From Bacteroidales bacterium UBA4345 (lineage in GTDB: Bacteria > Bacteroidota > Bacteroidia > Bacteroidales > Paludibacteraceae), in contig DGTD01000027.1 in assembly GCA_002396385.1 (NCBI GenBank), positions 1 to 26,883 on the forward strand: 26,883 nt of DNA, given 5' to 3'. Positions 6,741 through 16,318 of the stretch are shown here, one piece after another. Made by a program: the position numbers and the translations under genes. The notes beneath the pieces are model-generated. The model worked only from the letters and a program-made list of their open reading frames with translations, made no database searches and was not told where the DNA came from. Each line of letters opens with the position of its first letter. The first letter of the stretch is position 1.

Positions 6741-9488
6741 TTACTTTACAATAACCTTCTTAACCGTGTTACCGGCACGAAGGAAATAGATGCCCTGGTT
6801 TGGCAGGGAAACCTGAGTTGCGAAGTCTGGAACAGCGACGGTAGAGAACAAGACTCTGCCAGCCAAATCGAGCACCTCGACATTGCATTTCTCTGCAACC
6901 TGCACATAACACTTGCCGTCGCGGGCAGGGTTCGGATAAACCACCATAGAAATGCCGTCGGCAGGAGCGAGTTCGCTGCCTGTTGAGAAATCCATACCCA
7001 CACAAGTCAGGTCGTCGATTTCCAAAGTAGCCGAACCGTTGGCGTTGCCCTGAACCTGCCAGCTGAACTTACGGATATCGGACTTGTCAAGATCCATATC
7101 AACGCCCCAGTCGGAAGCCTGTTTCAAGCTGCTCCAGTTAACACTAACCTCGGTCCAATCTTTCGACTCACCTACGTTCACACTGTGATAGTCTTCATCT
7201 TTAACAGCCGACATTTCAGCACGGAACGAGTGAGAAGAGCCACGGAAACGGTATGTGATTTTAGTACACTTCGAGAGGTCGATACCCTCCTTCTCTTTCG
7301 ACAAGAAGACCTCGACACCGCCATAAGGCTCGCCCATCCAGCCATCGCCCTGCCACTTGTTACCCATTTTAATATCGGCCTTTATAGCACCGTTGTTAGG
7401 CAAATTCTCGGCACTGGTGATAGAAGTATGCGGATTGGCATTCTTGTCGGAGTCGTCGAAGATATCCCAAGAGCCACCCAAACGGTTAATGATATCGTTG
7501 TCGGCAATATCGTCAATCAAGCCAGGTTCAACATATCCTTCAGGTCTAACGGTAATCTTCACCACCTTCGAAACCTCGTCTTCCCCATCGGTTACAGTAA
7601 TCGAGAAGGTATACTCACCCGCCTCAAGGTCTTCCACCTTAGTAGCAGCAGAAGCCGGCTGGCTGATGGTAGCGTTAGACGGGCCAGAAGTCTGTTTCCA
7701 AGCGAAAGTATAGTTACCGGTACCACCATCGGCAACGGCACTCAAAGAAACCGAATTTTCAGGGAGGTAGAAAATAGAGTTAGGAGAAGCAGCCAACGAC
7801 AAGTCTTCAACAATATCGGCAATAACAACCGGCTTGAAATTGACCCAGTTTTTAGCGACACCAAGCAGGTAGGCGCCATTCTCGGTCATTTCAGAATCGG
7901 ACCAGTTTGAGGTTTTGAAGACATTGTCTTTCAGAATAGACCATTTAGCGTCGTCGCCCCCCTTGTTACTCATAGACCAGAAACAGTTGATAAGACCTTT
8001 CTCTTTGTAGAGGTTAATCAGTCCGCCATCGTTTTTGCTCCAGTTCAAGCCCCACTCGGTAACCACAATAGGTACACCGTTGTTCCAGGAGTTCTTGCCA
8101 TTCCAGTCGCTCTGATGTCCCCATTCAACATAACCGTGCCAAGTGTAGGCAATGTTTTTTTGGCCATCGCCAGCCGAAGTAACATTATCAGGTTCACGCG
8201 AATACTGTGTAGATCCCACAATAATTACGTTATCGGGGTCGATGTTACGGATAACAGGAATAATCTTCTTTGCGTACTCGACCACAGTGCCATTGTCGGT
8301 CATAGGTTCGTTGAAGATTTCATACATCACGTTCGGATACTCGCCCCACTTGGTAGCGAAGTAAGTAAAGAAGTCTTTCGACAAGTCGACCCAGTGCTGC
8401 GCATAGTGTTCATGGAAGTCGATAATGACATAGATATCGTTTTCGATAGCGGCCTTGACCATTTCGTCGACCAAAGCACGTGTATAGTCAGGACGGTGCA
8501 GGTAGTTGTCTTCGTTCCAAGTAGCGCTGTTATCGACCCAAGTGTTGTCGCCAGGAGCGATAGAGACCGGCAGACGAATAACCTGTATATTATAGTTCTT
8601 CACCAAGAAGTTGACCGTCTCTTTAGTCCACCAAAGCGGAGCAGAACAACTCCAGAAGAACGAAGGTCCCATCAGGCTGACCTTGTTGCCGCCAGCATCG
8701 CGCACAGCCCCATTATTGGTATTGAGAGCTCCATACTTAGAGACCACAAACTCCTGTTTCTTCTCAGGTTTAGCGACTTTCACATTAACCGACTTTTCAA
8801 CACCGGACATGGTAACAGTAACCACATCGGCACCAAGCGAGCCACCGGCCTTGTAAACGCCATCAGGAGCATTAGACGACCAAGTAGCCGCTGCCGCAAT
8901 TTTCTGTCCAGCCGCATTATAGGCAGAAGGGATAATCTGAACCTGTTCGTTCGGCATCAGTTCCACCTTTTTAGGATTTGTCTTAACAGAAACGACCTTA
9001 TTGTCGGTAACCGAAGACTTCTTCAGTTGGAAGTAGTCGAGATTCAACGCCCAACCGGTATTGTGAACGATGAAAGTCTGTGTACCCGCCTCAAAATAGA
9101 ACAAGGCACTCTCTTCGAAGTCGAACTGCGGCCAAGAGTTCATAGGCAGATCCCACCAGTTTTCAGTGGCATGGTTGGCAGCGATAGGGAAAACAGAAGT
9201 TCCGCCATCTGGTCCTTCAATTTTCAAGTCACCATCCTTACCCGTCAGATACGAGAACGAGAATTGGTAAAGCCCCGTTTCAGGAATTTGCACCTCGTAA
9301 GTCATGTACTCACCAGCCTCGTCGAAATAGCCCACCGTTTTATCGCTATTCTCGAGCTTGATGTTAGTTTTCAGACTGTGCATTTTAGTAGCAGACTCCG
9401 CTTCCACCTTTATTTGAGCGGAAAGGGAGGCGGCAGACACACTGCCCAGGAAAGCCATCAGCAATCCTTTTCGAAATGTATTTTTCAT
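6741..9488 (-). CDS. Secreted multidomain GH5 endoglucanase (cellulase) with T9SS sorting tail
   Basis: A 915-residue extracellular glycoside hydrolase. Order: signal peptide (1-24, ending SLSA-Q); a CBM6/35-like beta-sandwich starting IKVEAES (about 26-156); a BIG-type Ig domain (about 165-238); the GH5 catalytic barrel (about 246-550); a PKD/Ig-like domain (about 563-648); a CBM11/CIA30-like module (about 656-830, IDDIADND...LEIDDL); and a T9SS type A C-terminal domain (about 846-915, VVYPNPARDGK to KKVIVK). Catalytic residues are intact: acid/base Glu394 in YEIFNEP and nucleophile Glu478 in VVTEWG, with DFHEH at 357-361. Beta-1,4-glucan (cellulose) cleavage is the best prediction; mannan or xyloglucan activity is possible. 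T9SS would export it to or through the outer membrane. It lies downstream of the histidine kinase gene but has its own candidate promoter. Confidence 0.92.
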   Translation of the reverse strand: MKNTFRKGLLMAFLGSVSAASLSAQIKVEAESATKMHSLKTNIKLENSDKTVGYFDEAGEYMTYEVQIPETGLYQFSFSYLTGKDGDLKIEGPDGGTSVFPIAANHATENWWDLPMNSWPQFDFEESALFYFEAGTQTFIVHNTGWALNLDYFQLKKSSVTDNKVVSVKTNPKKVELMPNEQVQIIPSAYNAAGQKIAAAATWSSNAPDGVYKAGGSLGADVVTVTMSGVEKSVNVKVAKPEKKQEFVVSKYGALNTNNGAVRDAGGNKVSLMGPSFFWSCSAPLWWTKETVNFLVKNYNIQVIRLPVSIAPGDNTWVDNSATWNEDNYLHRPDYTRALVDEMVKAAIENDIYVIIDFHEHYAQHWVDLSKDFFTYFATKWGEYPNVMYEIFNEPMTDNGTVVEYAKKIIPVIRNIDPDNVIIVGSTQYSREPDNVTSAGDGQKNIAYTWHGYVEWGHQSDWNGKNSWNNGVPIVVTEWGLNWSKNDGGLINLYKEKGLINCFWSMSNKGGDDAKWSILKDNVFKTSNWSDSEMTENGAYLLGVAKNWVNFKPVVIADIVEDLSLAASPNSIFYLPENSVSLSAVADGGTGNYTFAWKQTSGPSNATISQPASAATKVEDLEAGEYTFSITVTDGEDEVSKVVKITVRPEGYVEPGLIDDIADNDIINRLGGSWDIFDDSDKNANPHTSITSAENLPNNGAIKADIKMGNKWQGDGWMGEPYGGVEVFLSKEKEGIDLSKCTKITYRFRGSSHSFRAEMSAVKDEDYHSVNVGESKDWTEVSVNWSSLKQASDWGVDMDLDKSDIRKFSWQVQGNANGSATLEIDDLTCVGMDFSTGSELAPADGISMVVYPNPARDGKCYVQVAEKCNVEVLDLAGRVLFSTVAVPDFATQVSLPNQGIYFLRAGNTVKKVIVK

Positions 9489-9689
9489 GTATTAAATATA
9501 AAATAAATTGTCCTAAAGCAATCTGACAAGCCGTTTCACGTCAGAAACAACACGTTATGCGCCCACGCCAAACTCAAACTAACAACACAAAGGCGATATT
9601 GCGCCATAACAAGATTATCCGTTCATTTAAACCGGCTCAATCAATAAAAAAACGATGTCAAAACAACCACAACACGGTTTTTTATCAAC

Positions 9690-9703
9690 ACATTACTTAA
9701 TGT
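9690..9703. promoter_or_regulatory. Perfect dyad just downstream of the cellulase -7 box
   Basis: ACATTA-CT-TAATGT is a perfect 6+6 inverted repeat starting 3 bp after the minus-strand -7 box, about where transcription should begin. The position suits an operator; no regulator is identified. Confidence 0.4.
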
Positions 9704-9706
9704 ATG

Positions 9707-9738
9707 CAAAGATAGTAAAACGATTAAGACTGAGCAAC
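9707..9738 (-). promoter_or_regulatory. Candidate promoter of the GH5 cellulase gene
   Basis: Minus strand GTTG (9735-9738), 20-bp spacer, TATCTTTG (9707-9714). The -33 box lies in the last codons of the histidine kinase gene. The resulting leader would be about 210 nt (9489-9700), long for this group. No gene is seen in 9489-9723. Confidence 0.55.
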
Positions 9739-12700
9739 AGTCGGCTGAACATCTTCCGCCTTCTCGCCCGGTTTCACGAGTGGAATACGGATAAAGAAAG
9801 TGGTTCCGACCCCGACCTTACTATCGACCCAAATCTCACCATTGGCCAGATTTACGATTGTTTTCACAATAGACAGTCCCAGCCCCATGCCACTGGTTTT
9901 AGTGGTAAAATTAGGTTGGAATATGGTTTGCAGGTTTTCCTCTGGAATACCGCATCCATTGTCGGCGATGGAAATAATGGTCGCCTCGTCGTTCAACTGG
10001 AAATCGACCTTTACAAGTCCCTCAACGCCTTCTGGAACCGCTTGAATGGCATTTCGGAAAAGGTTGTTGAACACTTGCAGAATCTGTTTGTTGTCGCTCC
10101 AAACCATAGCCTCCTCAATGCCGTGCATATCGAGTTCGAAACGAACCCCCTCGGGGTTGTTCTCGAACAAGGCGACCACGGAACGGACCTTAGCGGCAAG
10201 GTCGACCTGTTCGCGCACGGTGACCGTCGTTTTCGCGAAAGTGGAGAACTCGGAAGCAATGCGGGAAAGATTATCGATTTGCTCGATAAGGAGTTTAGAG
10301 GTGCGGTCGAAGTATTCGGCAAAATTGTCAGGGTCGCGCTGTTGTTTCATCTGCGCCATTTGCACACTCAGTTTCATAGGAGTGAGCGGATTCTTGATTT
10401 CGTGGGCAATGCGCCGTGCCATGTCGCGCCAAGCCAACTCACGCTGGCTCTGGGCCAACTGTTCGGCAGAGAGTTGCAACTTGTCGACCATGATGTTATA
10501 TTGTTGCACAAGCGTACCCAACTCGTCGTTGTCGGCATATTCGACCTTCGTGTTCGACCCAGTCAGTTTGATGCGCTTGAACTGGTCGGCCAGCAGTTCA
10601 ACCGGCTTAACCATCATGCGGCTGATGACCCAGGTAATAATGATGGTGAGCAGCACGATAACCATATATACATCGATGAGAACGACCAGCATGTTGAACA
10701 CCTCGTTACGCATCTGTTCGGCACTGGAGAAGGAACGCACATTGACGTACCCGACCAACTGGTGCCGCTGGTTATACAGATAAGTATAGTACGAGAAGAA
10801 CTGGTAAGGACCGAATTTAGCTTCACGGAAATAGTCGGCCTGCCGCGTAAAGATCGGAATCGGATACATAAGCCTATCGAAGCGGTAGCGCTCGTTGATA
10901 ATGGTGGTACGCGACGACGCCACCTGCCTTCCAGCCGCATCGTAGAGAAGGATATCGGTACTGAAAAGGTTCGAAAGGTCCTTCAAATCTTGCGACAACC
11001 GCTTATAGTCGACATTGTGCAACGACGACGAGAAACCTATTTTCTGCTGCAAGTCACGTTCAATAGAGTTGGCCTGTTCGCTCATAGTAGTGATAGACTT
11101 GTTGCGGTACTGGTCGGTAAAGAAGAACATGCTGATGACCGCAAGAATAACAAAAGCCGAGAACAACGGTCCCAACAGCCAGAACTGCATACGTGTAAGA
11201 ATGGAGCCGGATGCCCTTCGCCTTCGCCGCATCATCCACCAATAAAGGCTGTAGACCAAGACCACGAACGCGAAAATGGCACTGAGGTACGAGACGAAAA
11301 TGAAGTAGTTATAACTACGACGTTCCATTTTTGTAACCACAATATAGCCATCTTGGTCAGAGATACGCGAGACATAGTGCGTACAATCGTTCTTATAGAT
11401 ATGGAAATTGCGTTTATTAACATTCGGAATCCAAGAAGAAGTATTCGGATAGTGATACTTACCCTCCACGAACAGGATCTCATAATTATAGTACTTGGCA
11501 ACCGACACGTCGGTATAGTCGGAATAAGAGTAAGAAGAATGGAAAGGAGTAGGGACATCGACATCCAAATCTTTCCGGTACACGAAAAGGCGTGGATAGA
11601 GGAAGACGTATGCCACGTTGTTCTTGTAAGGGAAAACACAGGCATAAGCCAGCGGCAGGTCAGGCCGGAGGCAGAGGAACAGCAGTTTGGAATCGGAGAC
11701 AGAAGCGCAAGACCTGAAAAAGAAAGAAGGCTGGCACCTGATGCTGTTCTCGAAGTCGCTAGAGCGCACCATGAAAGGCTGCCCGACCGGATGCACCTGC
11801 ACATCGAACTCGTATTTATTGCCAATTCCGCTAAAATAGGCATCGAGCAAGTAGCGCTCCACATTCTCGACCCTCGAAAGTGAAGAGTCGGTCATAAGCC
11901 TGCGGAAAGTCTTGTCTTTCATTATAAGGTTGCCGTTGTCGAGCATAAAGGTCTCGTCTTCGGCAGAATGCAAGAGTTCGCGGTTGTCGGTCAGTTTTTC
12001 AGCGAGATTGGCATAACGCTCAGAATTACGGTCAATGCAGTGGATGTAGCAGACAGAAACCGTAACATTGATAATGATGAAGGCCAACACAACCACATAA
12101 AAGAGCGTCCGTTTCCGATTGTAGATGCAGTTCGACTCCATCAGGATAGAGGCCAGAGTAAAACCTCCCCAAGCAATAAAATGAGCAGCAGCCCCCCCAC
12201 AAACAACCGCCAGCACCAACCCGAGAACAGTGATTACCGCACGCGGATAAAAGACATCGTGTGCATCGGCCTTCGAAGCATAGGCATAAGCCAACAGGCC
12301 CGCCACATAGAAAGTGAAGTAAAACCACGGAATAATCAGGAAGAGGCCGAGGACTGAGATTAGCGAGATATCTTGCACAAACGAAGTGGCGACATCGATA
12401 GCGGAATTATAGACCAGATGAACAGTTAGCAAATAGGCCGCCAAAAAGACCAAAGCCGCTAGCAGCTGCGCCATCAGCACACGTCCCCACTTAGGGATTT
12501 GCCCGATCCACTCCACCCTGACAGGAAGGAAGAACTTTCGCAACACGTAAACAAAAAGGAACACATTTGCGGTATAGACCACCAAATGTCCTAACGAGGC
12601 AGCAAAGGCAGAAGTATAGTATTTATGCGAGAAAAAGGCATTTGAGAATAACGATTCGGGCCATCCGACAAAGGCCAGCAATGAAACAAACAAAACAGAG

Positions 12701-13473
12701 GCAGTGGCAAAACACCCCACCACCCTTTTTTGGACAAGATTGTTCTTGAGTTTGTTGGCCAACGCATAGTTAATCAGGAACAGCAAGAAGAGCGTCATCA
12801 CCGAGAATGCGATGGTCAGCCACAAATAGAGATTGTTATTGACATACTTGGAATTGATTTGCAAAGAGAACAGATAAGTACCACGTTCTGATTTAATTTC
12901 GACGACCCCGGGAGTCGACCGGTCTACAATCTGCGTATTACTGGGCAAATTAAACCCTTTAACAAACGGATTAACGCCGACCGAGAGCCCGGCAAACGAT
13001 TTCTGCCGGAACTTGACGAACGCCACATAGCGGAACTGGGCATCGGCCCGCTGCACGCCTATACAATAGGAGTTGTGCGTAATGCTGAAAAAAAGTGGAG
13101 AAAAAGGGATTTCGCCCGCCGAACGCAAATCGACCGAGTTGCTAGACCAGTAACAAAGCGAATCGCCTTTGACAATAAAGATAGCGATATCATTTTTTTC
13201 CGATTCACCGTACAGGTACATATCGTGCATAACCGAATTCAGCCCACCCTTTGCTACACTGCCGACAACATAGTCGAGCATTGTGTTAGCAACCGCCTCA
13301 CGGCGGTGAAGTTCCTTGGTAAACACATCAACACCCGCATTGTCGAGCGGGCAACGGTAATAGGCATAATTAGCTCCTCCTGCCAAGCACAGTGCGAGCA
13401 AAAACATAAGCACCAGCCAGCGCAACCGGTGGTCGGAAAGCAAAGAGGAATTGGATATATCGGAAAAATTCAT
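9724..13473 (-). CDS. Large NtrY-like membrane sensor histidine kinase
   Basis: A 1249-residue sensor kinase. TM1 at about 18-38 precedes an extracytoplasmic region (40-215). A cluster of hydrophobic helices spans about 216-478, followed by a second large extracytoplasmic region (480-720), helices at about 722-745 and 763-787, a third sensor segment (788-925) and a final helix (926-950). Then come HAMP (950-1003), HisKA with phospho-acceptor His1024 in RRIAHEIKNPLTP, and HATPase_c with N-box NNLFRNAI (1136-1143), G1 DNGCG (1171-1175) and G2 GMGLGLS (1195-1201). The architecture is that of the giant Bacteroidota kinases related to NtrY. No response regulator gene is adjacent, so the partner is unknown. 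It starts 15 bp after the rlmH stop and is probably cotranscribed with it. Confidence 0.92.
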   Translation of the reverse strand: MNFSDISNSSLLSDHRLRWLVLMFLLALCLAGGANYAYYRCPLDNAGVDVFTKELHRREAVANTMLDYVVGSVAKGGLNSVMHDMYLYGESEKNDIAIFIVKGDSLCYWSSNSVDLRSAGEIPFSPLFFSITHNSYCIGVQRADAQFRYVAFVKFRQKSFAGLSVGVNPFVKGFNLPSNTQIVDRSTPGVVEIKSERGTYLFSLQINSKYVNNNLYLWLTIAFSVMTLFLLFLINYALANKLKNNLVQKRVVGCFATASVLFVSLLAFVGWPESLFSNAFFSHKYYTSAFAASLGHLVVYTANVFLFVYVLRKFFLPVRVEWIGQIPKWGRVLMAQLLAALVFLAAYLLTVHLVYNSAIDVATSFVQDISLISVLGLFLIIPWFYFTFYVAGLLAYAYASKADAHDVFYPRAVITVLGLVLAVVCGGAAAHFIAWGGFTLASILMESNCIYNRKRTLFYVVVLAFIIINVTVSVCYIHCIDRNSERYANLAEKLTDNRELLHSAEDETFMLDNGNLIMKDKTFRRLMTDSSLSRVENVERYLLDAYFSGIGNKYEFDVQVHPVGQPFMVRSSDFENSIRCQPSFFFRSCASVSDSKLLFLCLRPDLPLAYACVFPYKNNVAYVFLYPRLFVYRKDLDVDVPTPFHSSYSYSDYTDVSVAKYYNYEILFVEGKYHYPNTSSWIPNVNKRNFHIYKNDCTHYVSRISDQDGYIVVTKMERRSYNYFIFVSYLSAIFAFVVLVYSLYWWMMRRRRRASGSILTRMQFWLLGPLFSAFVILAVISMFFFTDQYRNKSITTMSEQANSIERDLQQKIGFSSSLHNVDYKRLSQDLKDLSNLFSTDILLYDAAGRQVASSRTTIINERYRFDRLMYPIPIFTRQADYFREAKFGPYQFFSYYTYLYNQRHQLVGYVNVRSFSSAEQMRNEVFNMLVVLIDVYMVIVLLTIIITWVISRMMVKPVELLADQFKRIKLTGSNTKVEYADNDELGTLVQQYNIMVDKLQLSAEQLAQSQRELAWRDMARRIAHEIKNPLTPMKLSVQMAQMKQQRDPDNFAEYFDRTSKLLIEQIDNLSRIASEFSTFAKTTVTVREQVDLAAKVRSVVALFENNPEGVRFELDMHGIEEAMVWSDNKQILQVFNNLFRNAIQAVPEGVEGLVKVDFQLNDEATIISIADNGCGIPEENLQTIFQPNFTTKTSGMGLGLSIVKTIVNLANGEIWVDSKVGVGTTFFIRIPLVKPGEKAEDVQPTVAQS

Positions 13474-13488
13474 AAACCGTATTCAGAA

Positions 13489-13962
13489 TTATTCGTGGTG
13501 GTAGGGTTCTCCGCGCAGAATGGTCATCGCCCTGTAAAGCTGTTCAACAAACACAAGCCTTACCATCTGGTGAGAGAAAGTCATCCGAGAGAGGGACACC
13601 TTCCCGTTGGCCCGGTCGTAAACCGCCTGGGAGAAACCGTATGGGCCACCCACAACAAAAACGAGCCGTTTGGATCCCGAAGCCATAGAACGCTGCATAA
13701 ACTGTGAGAATTGGACAGAAGTATACTCGCTACCCTTGTCATCGAGCAAAACAACAGAATCGGAGGCATCGAGAGACGCAAGAATAGAAACACCCTCTTG
13801 CAATTTCTGCTGGGCCTCGGAAAGATTGCGGTTGTTTTTAAGTTCTGGCAATTCAACGATTTCGAAAGGGATATAGAACTTCAGCCTTTTCTGGTATTCA
13901 GAAATGGCTTTGATAAAATTGGCATCGTTGGTTTTACCAACTGTCAAGAGGACCACCTTCAT
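13489..13962 (-). CDS. rlmH: 23S rRNA (pseudouridine1915-N3)-methyltransferase RlmH
   Basis: A 157-residue SPOUT-class methyltransferase, full length for the family. It methylates pseudouridine 1915 in helix 69 of 23S rRNA using S-adenosylmethionine. Seen: N-terminal MKVVLLTVGKT; VVLLDDKGSEYTSVQFS (about 70-86); the knot glycine-rich loop FVVGGPYGF (about 102-110); LSRMTFSHQMVRLVFVEQLYRA; and the characteristic end RGEPYHHE, whose His is conserved in the family. The histidine kinase follows after 15 bp on the same strand. No exact TAnnTTTG box was found in the 130 bp upstream (13963-14092). Confidence 0.97.
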   Translation of the reverse strand: MKVVLLTVGKTNDANFIKAISEYQKRLKFYIPFEIVELPELKNNRNLSEAQQKLQEGVSILASLDASDSVVLLDDKGSEYTSVQFSQFMQRSMASGSKRLVFVVGGPYGFSQAVYDRANGKVSLSRMTFSHQMVRLVFVEQLYRAMTILRGEPYHHE

Positions 13963-14092
13963 AAGCTAATCAACAAAACGCCAGAACCGGCATCACAAAC
14001 ACGCTATGCAAAAACTGTGCATAAACCGCAATAAAAGCAGAGAAAAATATTGCAGTTATCCGATTTCATACCGTTGTCAGACGGTTCCCCGC

Positions 14093-16294
14093 TTACCGAA
14101 TCGCAATTTTTTGCTGCCTTACAACTTCAGTACGGTTCTTAACCCGAAGAAAATAAACACCTTTTGGAAGGCATTCGGTAGAGAATGAGACCCAATCGGA
14201 GTAAGCTTTCTTTTTTGCGACCAAACGTCCGTCAGCATTGAAAAGAGAAACGGAGCACCCTTCATCAAGTCCGTTTATAAACAAAGTGTTACCCGCCCTG
14301 TCCACTTCGAACGGTTTGGAACCAGCAAGCAGCACAGGGGCACTTGTAGGCATCCTGTTCAACGCGACAGGAGTAGGGGCACAATGGTTGCCAGCACTAA
14401 CGTGCCAATTATAGAAGAAAAGGTACCATCCCTTGTTGTTAATCCACTCTACATTACAGCCGTTTAGTTCAATAAGGCCGTCGACAGTGTATGGAAATTT
14501 GATATCGGCATCGGAATGCGAATGATAAAGTGGAGCCGTAGTTCCCCTGGCATCAATGTGGTAACTGCCTTTGGGGAGAGATGCGCCAAGTGGTAGCCGT
14601 TGTTCGCCACCCCCAGGCAAATTAGCATACGTTTGGCAGAAGACCACTTCGTTGGTCGCATCGTCGGTGATACTGATGGTCGCATCGAGTTCTTTAGTCG
14701 GATAAATAGAAAGAGAGTCGATGACCAAGTCACGGAGCACGTTGAAACGCATAAATTCAGTATCGAAGTTACTTCTTGTCCAAGCGTTTTCGGTCAACCC
14801 CCTTTTCCCGACATTCCCCTCAAATGCGTCGGCGTCAGACACATATATATAATCATCAGATTTGGGAGGTATGAATGCAGCCGGATTTCCGAGAGCGAGC
14901 GTGTTGCCGTTGGCATCGGTCCAAATGTAATTGCCCGGGGCCATCACCTCAAACAGAGCCACACCATCGTCAGGCACAGCCACATCGCCAACCGGCAACA
15001 AACCAGACGAGACACTCACACTGCTTTCAGCCGACGCGCACCAGTCGGAAGCAACAGAAACAGTATACATTCCAGCATCTTTAACAAAGACAGCCGGGCC
15101 ATTTTCGCCATCGAGAGCGACCCCGTCTTTTTTCCACGAGAAAACAAGCCCGTCAATGTTACCAATTCCACAATCGAGTTTAACGAACGACGAATGGCAG
15201 ATGTGCTTGTCGCTGCCAAGCTTAGGAACCAATTTGTCGGAAACCACAATGGTATCGGTCAACGAACAACGGCCACTATCGGCCAAAACCATATAAACAC
15301 CAGGCGAGTCAACCATTAAAGACACTCCTTCTGCCAGTTTTCCCTTGTTATCGAACCACGTCAGGCTGTACCCGCAATCAGAATCAAAAGAACCAAGGAC
15401 GACACTACCCTGTGCATTGCACAAAGTTTGGTCGGGTCCCAAGTCGGGTTTCCGGCAGTCGGGGAAGCGGACGTCATTATAGTCGGTGCCAATACAGATA
15501 TCGTCGAAAAAGGTGAAGCACGTGTCGGTCGGGCACCACTCATCGCTATCGCCCCCATGGAAAGTAGAAATATAGAGTTTGTCGACCTCCTCGCCATTGT
15601 TGGTAAACTGTCGGCCCTTCAGGAACAACACCTCAACACCATTCACCCACACCTGGACTTCTCCATCCTGACTGTCAGGAGATGAATTTGTCTTCACACG
15701 TTCGGCAATGTGTATCCACTGCCCCGGAACAGCCACAACCGGCGCCCCATCGGGGAAATAGAGTTGGTGGTCTTCACCATATTTATCCGTTTTCAACATA
15801 TCGTAAAGGTAAAGGATTAATTTACCACCACCCCTCCACATAAAACGTGCCGACCACCCATTAGTGCCATCGCACATCTGTCCACCAGAGCAGCTGGCAC
15901 CGCCCGCCAAACCAGGCAGTTTACCCCCATAAGAAGTCGTACCCCAACTAAAGTTGTCGGAGAACTTTAGATAGTAGCTCATATAGGCCTCGTTGCGTTG
16001 GTCGAAAAGCAGAGGGACCTGACACCCGGTATGTGCGGTTCCGTATTCATCTTTCGGGTACATCACCCTGAGGGCGTTCATTCCGTCCGCAGCGCTGCCA
16101 CGGCACACGCAGGTACGGGTGGCCAAGCCCTCGTCCCACGAGGCCGGTTGGAAACCCTGTTGCGTCCACAAGTCCCTTGTGAAAGGAGTTCCGTCGGCCA
16201 CATTCTCGAAACTGGTTTCCATAAGCATTTCGGCAGCCGAGTCGAACACACACAACAAAGGCACAGCCAACATATATAACTTTAGCAACCGCAT
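14093..16294 (-). CDS. Secreted polysaccharide lyase 14-like protein with Ig-like domains and T9SS tail
   Basis: A 733-residue secreted protein from the ATG at 16294; the frame could also begin at a GTG at 16300, which is less likely. Signal peptide about 1-21. Residues about 22-280 resemble the polysaccharide lyase 14 jelly-roll: YMSYYLKF, GGKLPGLAGG, SARFMWRGGGKLILYLY, QVWVNG, STFHGG and FDDICIG are visible in the expected order. Two Ig-like domains with 'LG.D...C' starts follow (about 283-352 and 357-430), then a glycine/Asp-rich beta region (about 440-635), and a C-terminal T9SS-type sorting domain (about 658-733; FNADGRLV, LPKGVYFLRV). PL14 enzymes cleave uronic-acid polymers such as alginate or glucuronan; the substrate here is unknown. 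Many cysteines suggest disulfides outside the cell. Confidence 0.8.
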   Translation of the reverse strand: MRLLKLYMLAVPLLCVFDSAAEMLMETSFENVADGTPFTRDLWTQQGFQPASWDEGLATRTCVCRGSAADGMNALRVMYPKDEYGTAHTGCQVPLLFDQRNEAYMSYYLKFSDNFSWGTTSYGGKLPGLAGGASCSGGQMCDGTNGWSARFMWRGGGKLILYLYDMLKTDKYGEDHQLYFPDGAPVVAVPGQWIHIAERVKTNSSPDSQDGEVQVWVNGVEVLFLKGRQFTNNGEEVDKLYISTFHGGDSDEWCPTDTCFTFFDDICIGTDYNDVRFPDCRKPDLGPDQTLCNAQGSVVLGSFDSDCGYSLTWFDNKGKLAEGVSLMVDSPGVYMVLADSGRCSLTDTIVVSDKLVPKLGSDKHICHSSFVKLDCGIGNIDGLVFSWKKDGVALDGENGPAVFVKDAGMYTVSVASDWCASAESSVSVSSGLLPVGDVAVPDDGVALFEVMAPGNYIWTDANGNTLALGNPAAFIPPKSDDYIYVSDADAFEGNVGKRGLTENAWTRSNFDTEFMRFNVLRDLVIDSLSIYPTKELDATISITDDATNEVVFCQTYANLPGGGEQRLPLGASLPKGSYHIDARGTTAPLYHSHSDADIKFPYTVDGLIELNGCNVEWINNKGWYLFFYNWHVSAGNHCAPTPVALNRMPTSAPVLLAGSKPFEVDRAGNTLFINGLDEGCSVSLFNADGRLVAKKKAYSDWVSFSTECLPKGVYFLRVKNRTEVVRQQKIAIR

Positions 16295-16318
16295 AAACAC
16301 ATCATTTAACGTATACTA

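Noticed and set aside
8115..9506. 463-codon plus-strand open frame opposite the cellulase gene
   Set aside because: Shadow of the GH5 gene; composition is atypical (Arg/Ser/Ile-rich) and no motif is present.
9655..11883. Long plus-strand open frame of 742 codons opposite the histidine kinase gene
   Set aside because: It is antisense to a well-supported kinase with all motifs; its translation is low-complexity and Arg/His/Val-rich with no domain.
14072..14087. Hairpin ACCGT/ACGGT as terminator of the PL14-like gene
   Set aside because: The stem is only 5 bp and is not followed by a T-run on the minus strand.
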